DNA of 20,889 nucleotides, taken from Schizophyllum amplum (taxonomy: Eukaryota > Basidiomycota > Agaricomycetes > Agaricales > Schizophyllaceae). Both the position numbers and the translations under genes were made by a program. The stretch's first letter is position 1; every line of letters starts with the position of its first letter. The notes under the pieces are model-generated. The model searched no databases. It was not told the DNA's origin and saw only the letters and a program-made list of their open reading frames with translations. The stretch lies in contig VDMD01000257.1 of the NCBI GenBank assembly GCA_007026445.1, positions 1 to 20,889 of the forward strand, in the 5' to 3' direction. Shown here piece after piece: positions 1 to 9,954 of this stretch.

Positions 1-1393
1 TGCGCGGACTTTCTTGAACACCAATCTATCCCAACAGGATGAGTGTTATCGCCTGTCGCGCGGAACTTCTCCAGCTTCGCGGCGAGGGCTTTCCTGAACA
101 GCGCGCCCTTGAGCCCCGGGGCCTTGCCAGCGATAGAGGCAGCTTGATATACGCGGTTTAGCACGCGCGGCACAGACGGGAACGAGTCGGGCTTCAGGAT
201 TTGGGCATCCTCAAGCAGGCGCAGATTATCGCCGCTGAAGTAGCCTATGCGCATACCAATTGCCATGGACACGAGCTCGTAAGCCGCTGAATCAAGTCAG
301 CATGGCGTCAGAGGAGATGTGAGCGACGTACCTCGTAAATGTGAGCGAGGTAGGTACGACAGGGTAGAGGCGTCCTCCGGCAGCTCCATACCGTAAAGGT
401 TGGAGTGCACCGCGAGGGCGAGATTCTGGTGCGAGAGGAGCACACCCTTGGGATTTCCAGTCGTACCAGAGGTGTAGCAAATGGACGCGAGGTCACTCGG
501 CTGCGCAGGGATCGGCAGATGCGGATTTGACGCGCCGAGGGCTTCGAGCTCGGGCATGTCCACGATCTTGATGTTGCACGTTTGTCCCCAAGCGGACAAG
601 ATGCGCCGCGCGTTGTCCTCGAGAGGGTCGAGGCTCACGATGAGACGAAGCATAGGCACTTCAGGTGCAAGCTTGAGTAGGTGGGGATGTGATCCGGCTG
701 GGCAAAGACGACAGTGAGGTGCGAGTGGGTGATGATGTATGCTACGGGGGTTTGAGTGAGCGGCTCTGAAGCAGCAAGCCTGCACCACTCACAGACAGAG
801 TCCGGTCCCAGCGTGTCGTACAAGCTGACCAGCGTCTTCTTGTACCCCTGCGCCGCAAGGTCCACAATGAACCATTCTTGGGAGTGAATGTTAGCTGGCG
901 CGAATTTGTTGGCACATTGTACACTCACCCGGCCGGTTAGGAGCCCATATACCAATAGTGTCAATTCGCCACCACCGATGGTACCATCCTGGAAGAGCGA
1001 GACCAGCGCGCTTCCAACGTTCTTCCGCCGGACGTCCACCTCCTTGTACGTCTCCCAAACGTACTTGTTGTCAAACTTCAGCGGGACTTGGAGAGAAGGG
1101 GGCGCCGTCCGAGAAAGTTGCGGTCAGCGCGGTGATGAAGCGTGCGCTCCCATAGTTTGTCAAGCGTCGGGACGACACCGGGTGTGTTCTCGTCGACGTA
1201 GCCCCAGAGGCCGTTCCGGTAATGGGCTACGACAGACGCGTGGCGTGTCAGTTACCAAGCAGCTGTCGCGACGGATGTGACGCGCACCTGTCTGCCCCTC
1301 GCGCTTCGTACCCGGGACGGGGACACCCTGCGCGTGCAGGGGAATCTTCGTGATGTCGGGGAACGGTGGAACGATGTCCTGAGGGAAACCCAT
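1..1393 (-). CDS. Long-chain acyl-CoA synthetase (AMP-forming), N-terminal part, 3' end off window
   Basis: Activates long-chain fatty acids to acyl-CoA with ATP for lipid synthesis or beta-oxidation. Exons read leftward as 1288-1393, 929-1226, 793-876, 332-741 and <1-286, with GT..AG introns of 45-61 nt. The start ATG at 1393 gives MGFPQDIVPPFPD. Family landmarks in order are the VPGTKREGQT and HYRNGLWGYVDENTPG segments, the YKKTLVSLYDTLGPDSV segment, and the adenylate-forming P-loop YTSGTTGNPKG (about 433-465). SYLP..AHIYE, YFSGDNLRLLEDAQ and PSVPRVLNRVYQAA follow. The C-terminal adenylation lid lies beyond base 1. The frame is broken six times by missing bases (near 34, 281, 349 [two bases], 680, 961 and 1083); conserved sequence resumes each time. 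The layout resembles the fungal FAA group, but I cannot assign FAA1/FAA2 orthology from this part. Confidence 0.9.
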
Positions 1394-2132
1394 GTCGTGC
1401 AGCCTGGCGAATGAGATGGCGGCTAAAGACAAGCGGCTGCTGCCCGGAATTTGAGCCCGATGCCCCGCTCTCTAGCCGGTGTTCTCCCCATGATTTGCAT
1501 CATCGGCTTACGGCAATCACATGGCCCGGACTCAGGCCGGCTTCCGGGAAGACTTGCCCAGGACTCGCCAGGAGGCAGGCGAAGAGACGCGTCGGCCGTG
1601 CATCATTGGAGAGGGCGACAACAGAGCGAGAACAAAGGATGAACTGATGGACAAAGAGAGGTAAGTACACGAGACTTGCTGTTTTACGTGAGCGCTCCCA
1701 GTGAGTCGGCACAGGACAAGAAGCGACGTAGTCCTCGAGTGCTGACCTGAAGTAGTCGCGCATTCCCCATAATCTACCAGCTTGTCGCACATATTTCGCT
1801 ACTCTCATCAGCTGGCTCCTCCTTGATCATCGACGGAGCTCACAGGGCAAAACAGCCGCGAAGTTCAACCACGGTCACGCTGTGATCCCGTGCCATCAAA
1901 TCGCGATCGAGTTATCGCAAGTTTCCCCTCTTGTCTTTGCCTCCATCTGGCTCTCTGGTCCGTGCTCGTTCCTTGCGCTTCTGGGATGATACTGACAAAT
2001 GTAAGTAATAGAAGGATACAAACGTGACTGAATCCGCATACCAAAACGAGAAACAAAGTCGCGTCCCGACCCAACGAAAGGTGCGTTGTCCACGGCCGGC
2101 ACGCGTCCGCTCGCTTATAATGTGCTCTAGCT
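1394..2132. promoter_or_regulatory. Divergent intergenic region between acyl-CoA synthetase and F-box-like gene
   Basis: These 739 bp separate two divergent start codons and must hold both promoters. A TATA-like stretch, cttataatg, lies at about 2113-2121, roughly 15 bp before the F-box ATG. Short open frames exist on both strands, but none has recognisable domains, codon character or splice support, so I see no extra gene here. An upstream non-coding exon of the synthetase cannot be excluded. Confidence 0.5.
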
Positions 2133-3623
2133 ATGTCTTTCCCGTCTCGAGATGTAGAGACACTCCTTCAGGAAGCCTCCTCGTACGCCAACATTGAACT
2201 TATACGCTCAGGGACCATCCCCAGTCATCAAGTCGCCATGCACATCCGCAACATCGTCGACGTACTATCCGACGTCTCAGACTCCGCGTCGATTCAGGAT
2301 CGCACCATTGACCCTGCACAGACGGCGAACGTGCAGGAGGCTATCTTCATCTGCCGCGCGACGGTCGCCGCCATCCGGCGCGTTCCCCCCGAACTGTTCG
2401 CCAGCATCTTCACCATGGCGCTGCCAGACTATTGGTCCTCATTGGACATCGAAGAGACGCTCAACTTTGCCCACACCTGCTACTACTGGCGCCGGATTGC
2501 CCTCGGTATGCCGCAGCTTTGGACGCATCTGTGCATAACCCTACAAACTCGCACCGACCCGCTTGCGCACCGCCTGCAGTGGTCTGGTAACCAGCCGCTC
2601 CATATTTCCATTGCAGACAAATATCCCTGGGAAAACACTGCGCCCAACACAGAGACCCTCCGCTTAGTGTTTATGCATTCGGATCGGTGGAGCAACGTCT
2701 CGCTCAGCAACTTCCACAAGACGGTGGATCGTTTGGAGTCTTTCTGGCCGGCAGAATTCCCCGCGCTGAAAGTGCTGAAGATGGACGTTGGGGAGGAGCA
2801 TACAAGATGTTTCAGGTACTTCGAGAAGGCCGCCCCACATGTCGTTAGCCTCGAGCTTACGTTCGACCACCCCTGGGAGCCTCTCGTCCTCCCCACGGCT
2901 TGGAACCTCGTCAATCTCGACCTGTGCTTCGATCATGACGAGGGTCGCCTCGCGCTGATCATGGCGCCCCTAGCGGCATGCGCGCATAGCCTCGTCCGTC
3001 TCGTCCTATGGATTACGGAGATTGGAGACGTGGAAGAACAATACAAAGCCATTTGTTTCCCTAGCCTAAAGGATCTTAGCCTCACCTACGGCGCCATTCA
3101 TCTGTGTCGCCATGCCGAAGCACCGATGCTCGCACAAGTCAAATTGTACGGCCAACCCATCCGTAGATGGGAAGAGAGCTACATAGACTCTCTCCACATC
3201 CTCCTGCGGCGCTCTCAGAAATGCGGAGAGGGCATGATTTCTCTAGAAAGACTCGAACTCGAGAATATGACGACCACGGCCTACGATACGGTCGTTGCCT
3301 GTCTGCGCTTGTTACCTGGCCTTAGAAGCCTAAAAATCGAGGAAGAAGGGGAGTCCGACGACGACCGCGAACCACTGCACTCTGCCATCTTGGTTACTTT
3401 CCTGAGGGCGATGACGCGGAGGATCGACCCGACAGGAGACCCATCGGCGATCTGGGTGCTACCATCCCTCACTCGCCTCGAGATGAAGTACGGCGGTGTG
3501 GCGGATGCGGACCTCAGGGCGATGATGGCGGACATGATATTGTCCAGGTGGACGGTGTGCGGCGCGGATGGTGAACGTCCTTGGCGGCTGGACTCAATCA
3601 ACACGAATATACCGCTGTTCTGA
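2133..3623 (+). CDS. F-box-like domain protein, intronless, 496 residues
   Basis: Single uninterrupted frame from ATG to TGA. The F-box-like domain spans about residues 82-131: RRVPPELFASIFTMALP, then a Cys/Trp-rich helix (HTCYYWRRIALGMPQLWTHL). This is the usual agaricomycete pattern of PPE-L-IF followed by C..WR.IAL..P.LW. The remaining 360 residues carry leucine-rich stretches at irregular spacing (LVNLDLCFD, LVRLVLW, LKDLSL, LERLEL, LRSLKI), consistent with a degenerate leucine-rich repeat substrate-binding region. Such proteins usually link a substrate to an SCF ubiquitin ligase through Skp1; the substrate here is unknown. These families are greatly expanded in mushrooms, so no orthology is implied. 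It is the only long gene here with no detectable lost base. Confidence 0.88.
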   Translation: MSFPSRDVETLLQEASSYANIELIRSGTIPSHQVAMHIRNIVDVLSDVSDSASIQDRTIDPAQTANVQEAIFICRATVAAIRRVPPELFASIFTMALPDYWSSLDIEETLNFAHTCYYWRRIALGMPQLWTHLCITLQTRTDPLAHRLQWSGNQPLHISIADKYPWENTAPNTETLRLVFMHSDRWSNVSLSNFHKTVDRLESFWPAEFPALKVLKMDVGEEHTRCFRYFEKAAPHVVSLELTFDHPWEPLVLPTAWNLVNLDLCFDHDEGRLALIMAPLAACAHSLVRLVLWITEIGDVEEQYKAICFPSLKDLSLTYGAIHLCRHAEAPMLAQVKLYGQPIRRWEESYIDSLHILLRRSQKCGEGMISLERLELENMTTTAYDTVVACLRLLPGLRSLKIEEEGESDDDREPLHSAILVTFLRAMTRRIDPTGDPSAIWVLPSLTRLEMKYGGVADADLRAMMADMILSRWTVCGADGERPWRLDSINTNIPLF

Positions 3624-4101
3624 TAGCCCCTCTAACGACAATTATCGCAGAGTGCAGTTGGGGGAGACCCAAGGAATCATACGACTATCGGGAACACGGG
3701 AGCGTGACGCCTTTGCTCGGCAGGAAATTACTTGCCCCCGTCGCTGAAGGTGCTTTGTAGGAGTCACAGCGACGACCGGCGAAGGACAAGGGGAGCTTGA
3801 GAAGCAGGCGCTTTCGCCATTCCAGCGCAACTTTGGTCCTCGACTGTCGTAACTGCTGTGTACCCTCATGCCACGGTTCGGGCACGTCTCCAATGGAGAT
3901 TCTTCTGCGGTCGCTTACGCAGAGGATCGCTTCGTCCCCAGTTATACATTCATTTCAGCAGACACTCCCAATGTTACAGCGTGCGTATTTTATGATAATT
4001 TACATGAGCCCAGTATGATAGATATAGAGTAGAATGATGCACGAGAGAGGCTGTACCCACGTATGAGGGCTACATAGGTTCAACGTTTACAGACCAGTCA
4101 G
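3624..4101. other. Convergent 3' intergenic region
   Basis: These 478 bp lie between the stop codons of the F-box gene (plus) and the SRP receptor gene (minus). The AT-rich part at about 3940-4030 (gcgtattttatgataattt and a tagatatagagtagaatg stretch) fits 3' untranslated and polyadenylation sequence. Open frames of fewer than 90 codons on either strand show no recognisable protein. No gene is called. Confidence 0.5.
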
Positions 4102-6519
4102 CTAATCTGCCAGAATGGCCTGCACGACATTCTGCACCCGCAACTGGCGCAGGTCGGTGTAAGTCTGCGAAATTACTCAGTTACGTGCGATAATGCGATA
4201 CCAAGGGAGAAGACGTACTTGGCCACAGCCGACGAATAGAATTGGCTGTCCGGTGATATAAGTCATCGACAGGGCGGCGCCGACCTAGAAGTGGAGAATG
4301 AGAAAAGTATAGGGGCCCAACGTTTCGTGGACCCATACCTTGTCGTCGACTGTATCCCACTTTGTCACCAGCATACCATCAATACCGCGCCCGACGCCCG
4401 ACGCGGAGGAGAAATCGCGCAGCGCGCGATCGAATTTGGTGAGCTGGTCAACAGCCTCGTTGCCGACGAGCGCCTCGCCAACGAAGATGATTTTATCCGG
4501 ATTGTTGACAGAGACAAGCTTGGCGAGCGCGCGCATGAGGGGCTACAGGAGTGTAAGTATAATCATTAGCATAAGTATGTTAACGCACCTCGTTGTCCTG
4601 CATCCGTCCCGCGGTATCGATGAGGACGACGTCAAAGTCGTTCTCTTTCGCTGAATAAAAGACGTCAGAAATGGAGAACAGTGTACGGTAGGAAATGGCG
4701 CCGCTGACCATATTGAATCGCCTCCTTCCCGATGGCGGCAGCGTCCCTGCCGTATCCACGCTCGAACAGCTCGACGCGTCCCTTGCTATCAGCGGCCCCG
4801 TTTACGCCTAACATTCCAAGGTTCCGCACGTGCACGCGCAGTTGCTCAACCGCGCCACTTCTGCACGCCATCGTCAGCGCCAGCTCGCGGACCAACAACA
4901 GACGACGAACCGGAAGGTATCGCAGGCGGCAATCAGAACGCGCAGTCCGTTCTGAATGAGCCAGAAGCAGACTTTGGAAAGGTTTGTGCTCTTGCCGACA
5001 CCGTTGACGCCAACAAAGGCGATGGCGTAAGGTGAGCGGGCGGGAGCGGGCGCGCTGAGCTTGGTTCGGATCGACAGCAGCATGTCGGTCGACGTCTTCG
5101 GTGTCAAAATCTGGGTCAGCGAAGACGCAAGCGCGGAACGCACGGCCGCATTGGTGGCTGCTCGCCATCAGCAGGTGAAGCGCTACATATCAGGGGCAGG
5201 ACGCACTCTGGAACCCTCCGACTTTCTTCCCCACGAGGCTCTCCCCGACACCCTCGCAGACTTGTCCGCAATCTCCCGCGCCACGTTCTTCTTCATCAAG
5301 TGCTGCTTCATCGCCTCAAGCACAGGCTGCAGATCCGCCGCCGTGAGCACCTTCCCGCCAGTGAAGCGCGCGAAGAGCGAGCCCAGCGCGCCGAGGCTCC
5401 CGCTCGCCGGGTCGTTCTTATGTTGTTGAGTGCGTTCGCGATCGCGGCGTCCGCATCGCGCGCGAATTCCCAGTCGCGGACCTCGTACATGCCATCGCGC
5501 GAGCGCGTGCCTAGTGAGGCCTCGTCGACGAGTGCGCTGATATCGAGCGAGCCAGCATTCGCGGCCCCGCCTGGCGGTGCAGCGGCGCTGAAGTCGAGCT
5601 CGGCCATGTCGTCCTCGTGATGGGCGTGTCGCCCCATTTGCGTTGGATCTTTTTGGCTTTCGTCCTCTTTGGGTGGCTTCCGAGCTGTCGGAGGTTAGCA
5701 AGAAGGAGTGTTCATGCGAGACGCACGCACTCGGAGCTGGGTGCCTGTCGGCCCGCCAGCCGCGCCTCGGTGGCTTCCCGCCGCGTGCCTTTACCCGGAG
5801 CGATTCTTGAGCCTTGCACATTTCTGAGATAGCCTGGCCGTCCTCGACGACTTCAATAGAGTGTGATGGCTCGGTGCTGGAGTCATCGGACGCTGCACTC
5901 ACGGCCGATTCGAGGGAAGTGCCCGCGCGGGAGCACGCAAGCGTGATTTGCGGTCCTAAAGGGCGTAAGCGGTATGTCAAAGAGGATTATGAACCGCACC
6001 TTGTCCTCAAACTCGCGTAGGACCTTGTCAAAGACCTGGTCCCAGCCTGCAAACACGCTGGCAAAGTCCCATGATGCGGGATGTCGTTGGTTGATTCGTG
6101 AAGGGATGCGACGAAGGTGTGAGAAAAGGCCGTAGAGCTTGACAAAGACGGCCTTCAGGCGTCAAGAGGTCGTCCACGTATGTGAGTTGGAGTATGCGCT
6201 GATAAGCAACCTGTGGAGTGTCAGTGGATGATGACTCGGCGAGGGACGCGTTACGGACAACAAAGATGAGCTCGAGGTCATTGACAAACGTCCACCGGAC
6301 AGCATAGCCGTCCTTCTCGTACTTGTCCTCCCCGATGCGGCCCTCTATAAGGGCGTCGCGGACGAGTGCGTTGACGGGGGAAGCTGCAGATGAGGCGAGC
6401 GCGGAGGCCTCTGGCGTGAAGGATCGTGACCAAAGCACGATTCCCCCTGCAGTTGAGTATTTAGCAGTGTCCAGGAGATTTTGCGTACCCTTGTGGAAGA
6501 TAGAACAGAGGTCTAACAT
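4102..6519 (-). CDS. SRP101: Signal recognition particle receptor subunit alpha
   Basis: GTPase of the ER membrane that docks ribosome-SRP complexes at the translocon. Exons read leftward: 6489-6519, 6259-6446, 6000-6210, about 5727-5955, 5207-5694, 4911-5157, 4709-4860, 4589-4650, 4339-4542, 4219-4284 and 4102-4164. The N-terminal SRX domain starts MLDLCSIFHKG and continues GGIVLWSRSFTP, VNALVRDALIEGR and KYEKDGYAVRWTFVNDLELIFVV. A charged Lys/Arg linker ends KKIQRKWGDTPIT, and the helical N domain follows. The G domain has G1 GVNGVGKSTNLSK, G2-region ACDTFRSGAVEQL, G3 DTAGRMQDNE, G4 TKWDTVDDK, and a C-terminal GQPILFVGCGQTYTDLRQL. Ends QAILAD-stop. Missing bases break the frame near 5261, 5425, 5611, 5911, and several times in 6120-6165; the linker 5695-5910 is only partly resolved. 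The symbol follows the yeast name. Confidence 0.93.
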
Positions 6520-6675
6520 GATAGCAGCGGACGAGGACAATGAGCTCAGAAGCAGTATACGGCCGCCAATAAGCGCCACAAAGACCACGCGATCGGCGAT
6601 CACCCCCGCCTTTCCTCCCGCCCCCACGACGGAACCGATGTTCACAGGCCGGTTTTCGCTGTAATTATCTGCGAA
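6520..6675. promoter_or_regulatory. Compact bidirectional promoter, SRP receptor alpha / mitochondrial IF-2
   Basis: Only 156 bp separate the receptor ATG (6519, minus) from the proposed IF-2 ATG (6676, plus). A CCAAT pentamer lies at 6566-6570 in a GC-rich setting (ggccgccaataagcg), and a pyrimidine-rich tract (about 6600-6640) precedes the IF-2 start. No TATA box is evident on either side. Both transcripts must start inside or very close to this interval, so shared control is likely. That is inference from spacing only. Confidence 0.6.
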
Positions 6676-9600
6676 AATGCATAGACAACGCAAATTCTCG
6701 CATTCGCAAGGAGCAGAGCTCACTGCCAGACAAGCAGATCGGCGTCCTCTGCGGCGAACTCAAGGTGCGCATCCGTGAACTTGAACGAAACCAACAGCTG
6801 AACAGGCAGCAGGAGGACCCATCGGCGCTTGGAAAGTGGGCGCGTCCTGCGCAACCGAGCCCCGTCGTACCCCAGGCTGGTCGCGGCCGTCGCAGTCGAG
6901 CGGCGGATGGAATCGCCCCCCTGCCCCGCAAGCGCAGGTGCAGCGACAGCAACCCTGGCCCTCGGCAGGATCCGGTCAAGCTCAGCTTGGGAAATGGGCG
7001 AAACCGGGCGACTCCTCCCAGGCCGGTACCCAGCGTGCTCCTCGTGCCCCGTCTAGCGGATGGAATGCGAGGCCACCAAGATCAACGCCCACTAGGCAGG
7101 AACCCGAAGGGAGGGACAGTCTTCGCAGGGAGGCGCCGCGCCCCTCGCTCTCAGGAACGCACAAACCTTGCTCAAGGCTCCCGCACACGCGCTCCGCATA
7201 CGGCGCGCAATGACGGTCGCTCGACGGCGTCCAGAGATCAGCCCAGAGAGCAGCCGCCCCATGTCACTATGAGCCCTGCAGCGGAAGCGGCGCGAGCGAC
7301 GGGGTCCGTGCAGGCTTCCTCTACCTCGACTGTGCAGGACGCGGACCAGGCGGTTGGTGCCAAGGGGCGCCGCTGGAATCTACTCCCAAATCGAGCTACC
7401 CTCCAAGTCAGATCCTGGACGTAGAGGAAGGGCCCGCATCCGCCACGCACTCGCGCGACAGGAGACAGTACAAGAGTCGCGGCTCACTCATGAACCGGAA
7501 GGAGCGTGGCGAAGAAGAGCGCACCGACGGTCGCCCGCGCACAATACAGGAGCAGCGAGAGCTCGCTCGGAAGCGCGCTTTACGCAAAGCAGTCATCGAG
7601 AAGCGCGTGTCTCCGGATGTATACATACCGAGCTCCATCCCGGTCTTCCGCCTGGCCAAGCTACTACACACTCGTTTAGGTGCGTAACGCGGCCGGTAGT
7701 TTTGGGTATCTGCTAACATAATGCAGATGACCTCGTCAGAGTGATGAGGGACGCAGGCATGGTTGAGGAGGCCAAGTACGATCACGGTACGCTGCGAGGC
7801 TTCTGCGTCGAAACTTACTCATCCATTTTAGTGTTGACATCCGAATACGCCGCCCTCATCGCTCAGGAGTATGGTCGGAATCCCATCATCAACGATGAAG
7901 CCGCGTTCGACCTGTACCCTCCCCCGCCTCACGCCAACCCGCAGAGCCTGCCGACGCGTCCACCGGTCGTCACGATTATGGGCCACGTCGACCATGGCAA
8001 GACCACCTTGCTCGACACCCTGCGCTCCTCGTCCGTCGCCAAGGGAGAAGCGGGCGGCATCACGCAGCATATCGGCGCGTTTTCCGTGCCCGTCCCACAC
8101 GCGATGCGTACGTCGGACTCAGGCCCGAAAACCATCACTTTCCTCGACACACCGGGTCATGCAGCCTTCAGCGCGATGCGCGCCCGCGGCGCGCAGGTTA
8201 CGGATATCATCGTTCTCGTTGTGGCAGCGGATGACGGCATCATGCCCCAGACGCGGGAGGTGCTGGACCTCGTGAAGCGGACCCCAACGTCAGCCTCGTC
8301 GTCGCCATCAACAAGGTCGATAAGCCGGAAGCAGACGTTGTGCGTACTGTGTGCAAATGTTTGAAACCCGCGGAGGCCTGACAGATTCTCAGGAGCGTGT
8401 CAAGAAGGAACTCATGCAAGAGGGTGTTCAGCTGGAGTCCATGGGTGGCGATGTGCCGTCCGTGGAAGTATCTGGTCTCACTGGGAAGGGCATGTCCGAC
8501 CTCGTCGACACATTGTCCGCCATCTCTGAAATGCAGGACATCCGAGCCGAGCCGAGGGCCTCGTTAGCGGCTATGTTATCGAATCCCACGTACAGAAGGG
8601 TCTTGGGTGAGTACTCAAGGCATCGCTTCGCCAGTCGCAAGACTGACATCAATCCTCCTAGCGCGACAGCGACGGTTCTCGTTCTTCGTGGCTGCCTAAA
8701 GCCCGGCGCACTGATCGTCTGCGGCACACACCAGGCCAAGGTGCGCTTGATGCAAGACCACGCGGGCAAGGCAGTCAAGAGCGCCGGTCCTGGCACCGCG
8801 GTCGTCGTCACCGGCTGGAAATCTCTGCCTTCTGCGGGGGATGAGGTCCTCCAGGGCTCCTCGGAGCAGGAGGTCAAGCGCGCCATTGCGAACCGCGAGC
8901 GCCAGGCGGCTATCGAGGCCGCGCTCGTCGATGTCGAGGTGATCAACGCGACGCGGCGAGCGGACCGCGAGCGGCGCGCGTTAGAGGCTGATATGGACGC
9001 GGACGCGATTCGTGCGCTGGAGCGAGAGCGCCTGCGCGAGGACGATAGTGGTCCGAAGCTGCTGCGCCTGATTATCAAGGCAGATGTGAGCGGCAGCGCG
9101 GAGGCGGTCGCGGGTGCGCTTGAGGGCATCGGGAACGCCAAGGCGGCAACGAAAATCGTGGCCTCGGAGGTGGGCGAGGTGACGGAGTCGGATGTCACGC
9201 GCGCCAAAATCATGGGAGGTATGTGACAGTTAAATGCTCTGCATCTGCGGGGGGCACGGCTGATTGGCTTTACGCAGGCGCAATTGTGGCATTTTCCGTG
9301 AAGACCCCGCGTCCGGTCGAGAACATGGCTGCGCGCGAAGGCGTTACCATCATTTCCTCGCCCATCATCTACCGCCTGATGGAGGACGTGCGTGGCCGAG
9401 TGATTGACCTCTTGCCCAAAATCATCGAAAGCCGGGTCATCGGTGAGGCGAACGTTGTTCAGCTCTTCGAAATTGCCGTCAAGGGCAAGGCTACGAAGAA
9501 GATTGCTGGCTGCCGTGTCTCGAATGGCGTGCTGCAGAAGGATAAGCTCCTGCGGGTTATCCGGGATGGCCAGACCATATATGATGAGGGTGCGTTCTGC

Positions 9601-9796
9601 TCTTGCTTATCTGTCTGACGGCAAGTGTTCTGATTCTTGCCATAGGTTCCCTGGATACCATGCGCCAGCACAAGAGCGATGTCATGGAGGTGCGCAAGGG
9701 TATTGAGTGTGGCTCAATATCAGCGGGTGGGACGACCTCCGCGAGGGCGACCAGATTCAGATGTTTGAGCGCATCGAAAAGCCAGGCTTGCTTTAA
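6676..9796 (+). CDS. IFM1: Mitochondrial translation initiation factor IF-2
   Basis: GTPase that places formyl-methionyl initiator tRNA on the mitochondrial small ribosomal subunit. Exons: 6676-7679, 7727-7786, 7832-8339, 8393-8606, 8662-9218, 9278-9589 and 9646-9796, about 935 residues. The ATG at 6676 opens an Arg-rich, acid-poor leader ([12 protein letters not shown]) suited to a mitochondrial presequence; the exact start is uncertain. A long low-complexity linker has two LGKW and two GGWN/SGWN-RPP repeats. Then come a basic segment ([17 protein letters not shown]), an IF-2 N-like helix region, and the GTPase: G1 [13 protein letters not shown], switch [12 protein letters not shown]3 DTPGHAAF, G4 [11 protein letters not shown]. 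Next are domain [29 protein letters not shown], domain [20 protein letters not shown], and C-terminal [12 protein letters not shown], ending IEKPGLL-stop. Missing bases break the frame near 6839, 8280, 8557 and 9713. Confidence 0.93.
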
Positions 9797-9954
9797 CTTA
9801 CTACTTATATTACCCACATTCGAGCCTCACGGCGTTACTGGCGTAGACCAATAGATCGGAGGACGGATAGGACACCGCAGCTTTCTACTACTGCCCGGCT
9901 CTCAGCCAGGTCTCCACTCTACGCGACTAGTATCGTCTGGCGACTACTTATGGC
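9797..9954. terminator. Convergent 3' region, IF-2 / CHORD gene
   Basis: These 158 bp lie between two facing stop codons. A short AT-rich stretch directly after the IF-2 stop (cttactacttatattaccca) could serve polyadenylation. The two 3' untranslated regions very probably overlap as antisense. No reading frame here is supported. Confidence 0.45.

Noticed and set aside
1500..2102. Small minus-strand frames of about 60-100 codons in the first intergenic region
   Set aside because: No domain, no splice support, and mutually overlapping; they fit promoter sequence between divergent genes.
8428..9213. 261-codon antisense frame opposite IF-2
   Set aside because: It is a shadow of the strongly biased IF-2 codons on the other strand (Ser/Arg/Ala-rich), with no independent protein features.
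6676..9796. IF-2 as a pseudogene
   Set aside because: All GTPase and domain II-III motifs and all introns are intact, and only base losses of the same kind as in essential neighbours break it; no substitution-type stop codons were seen.
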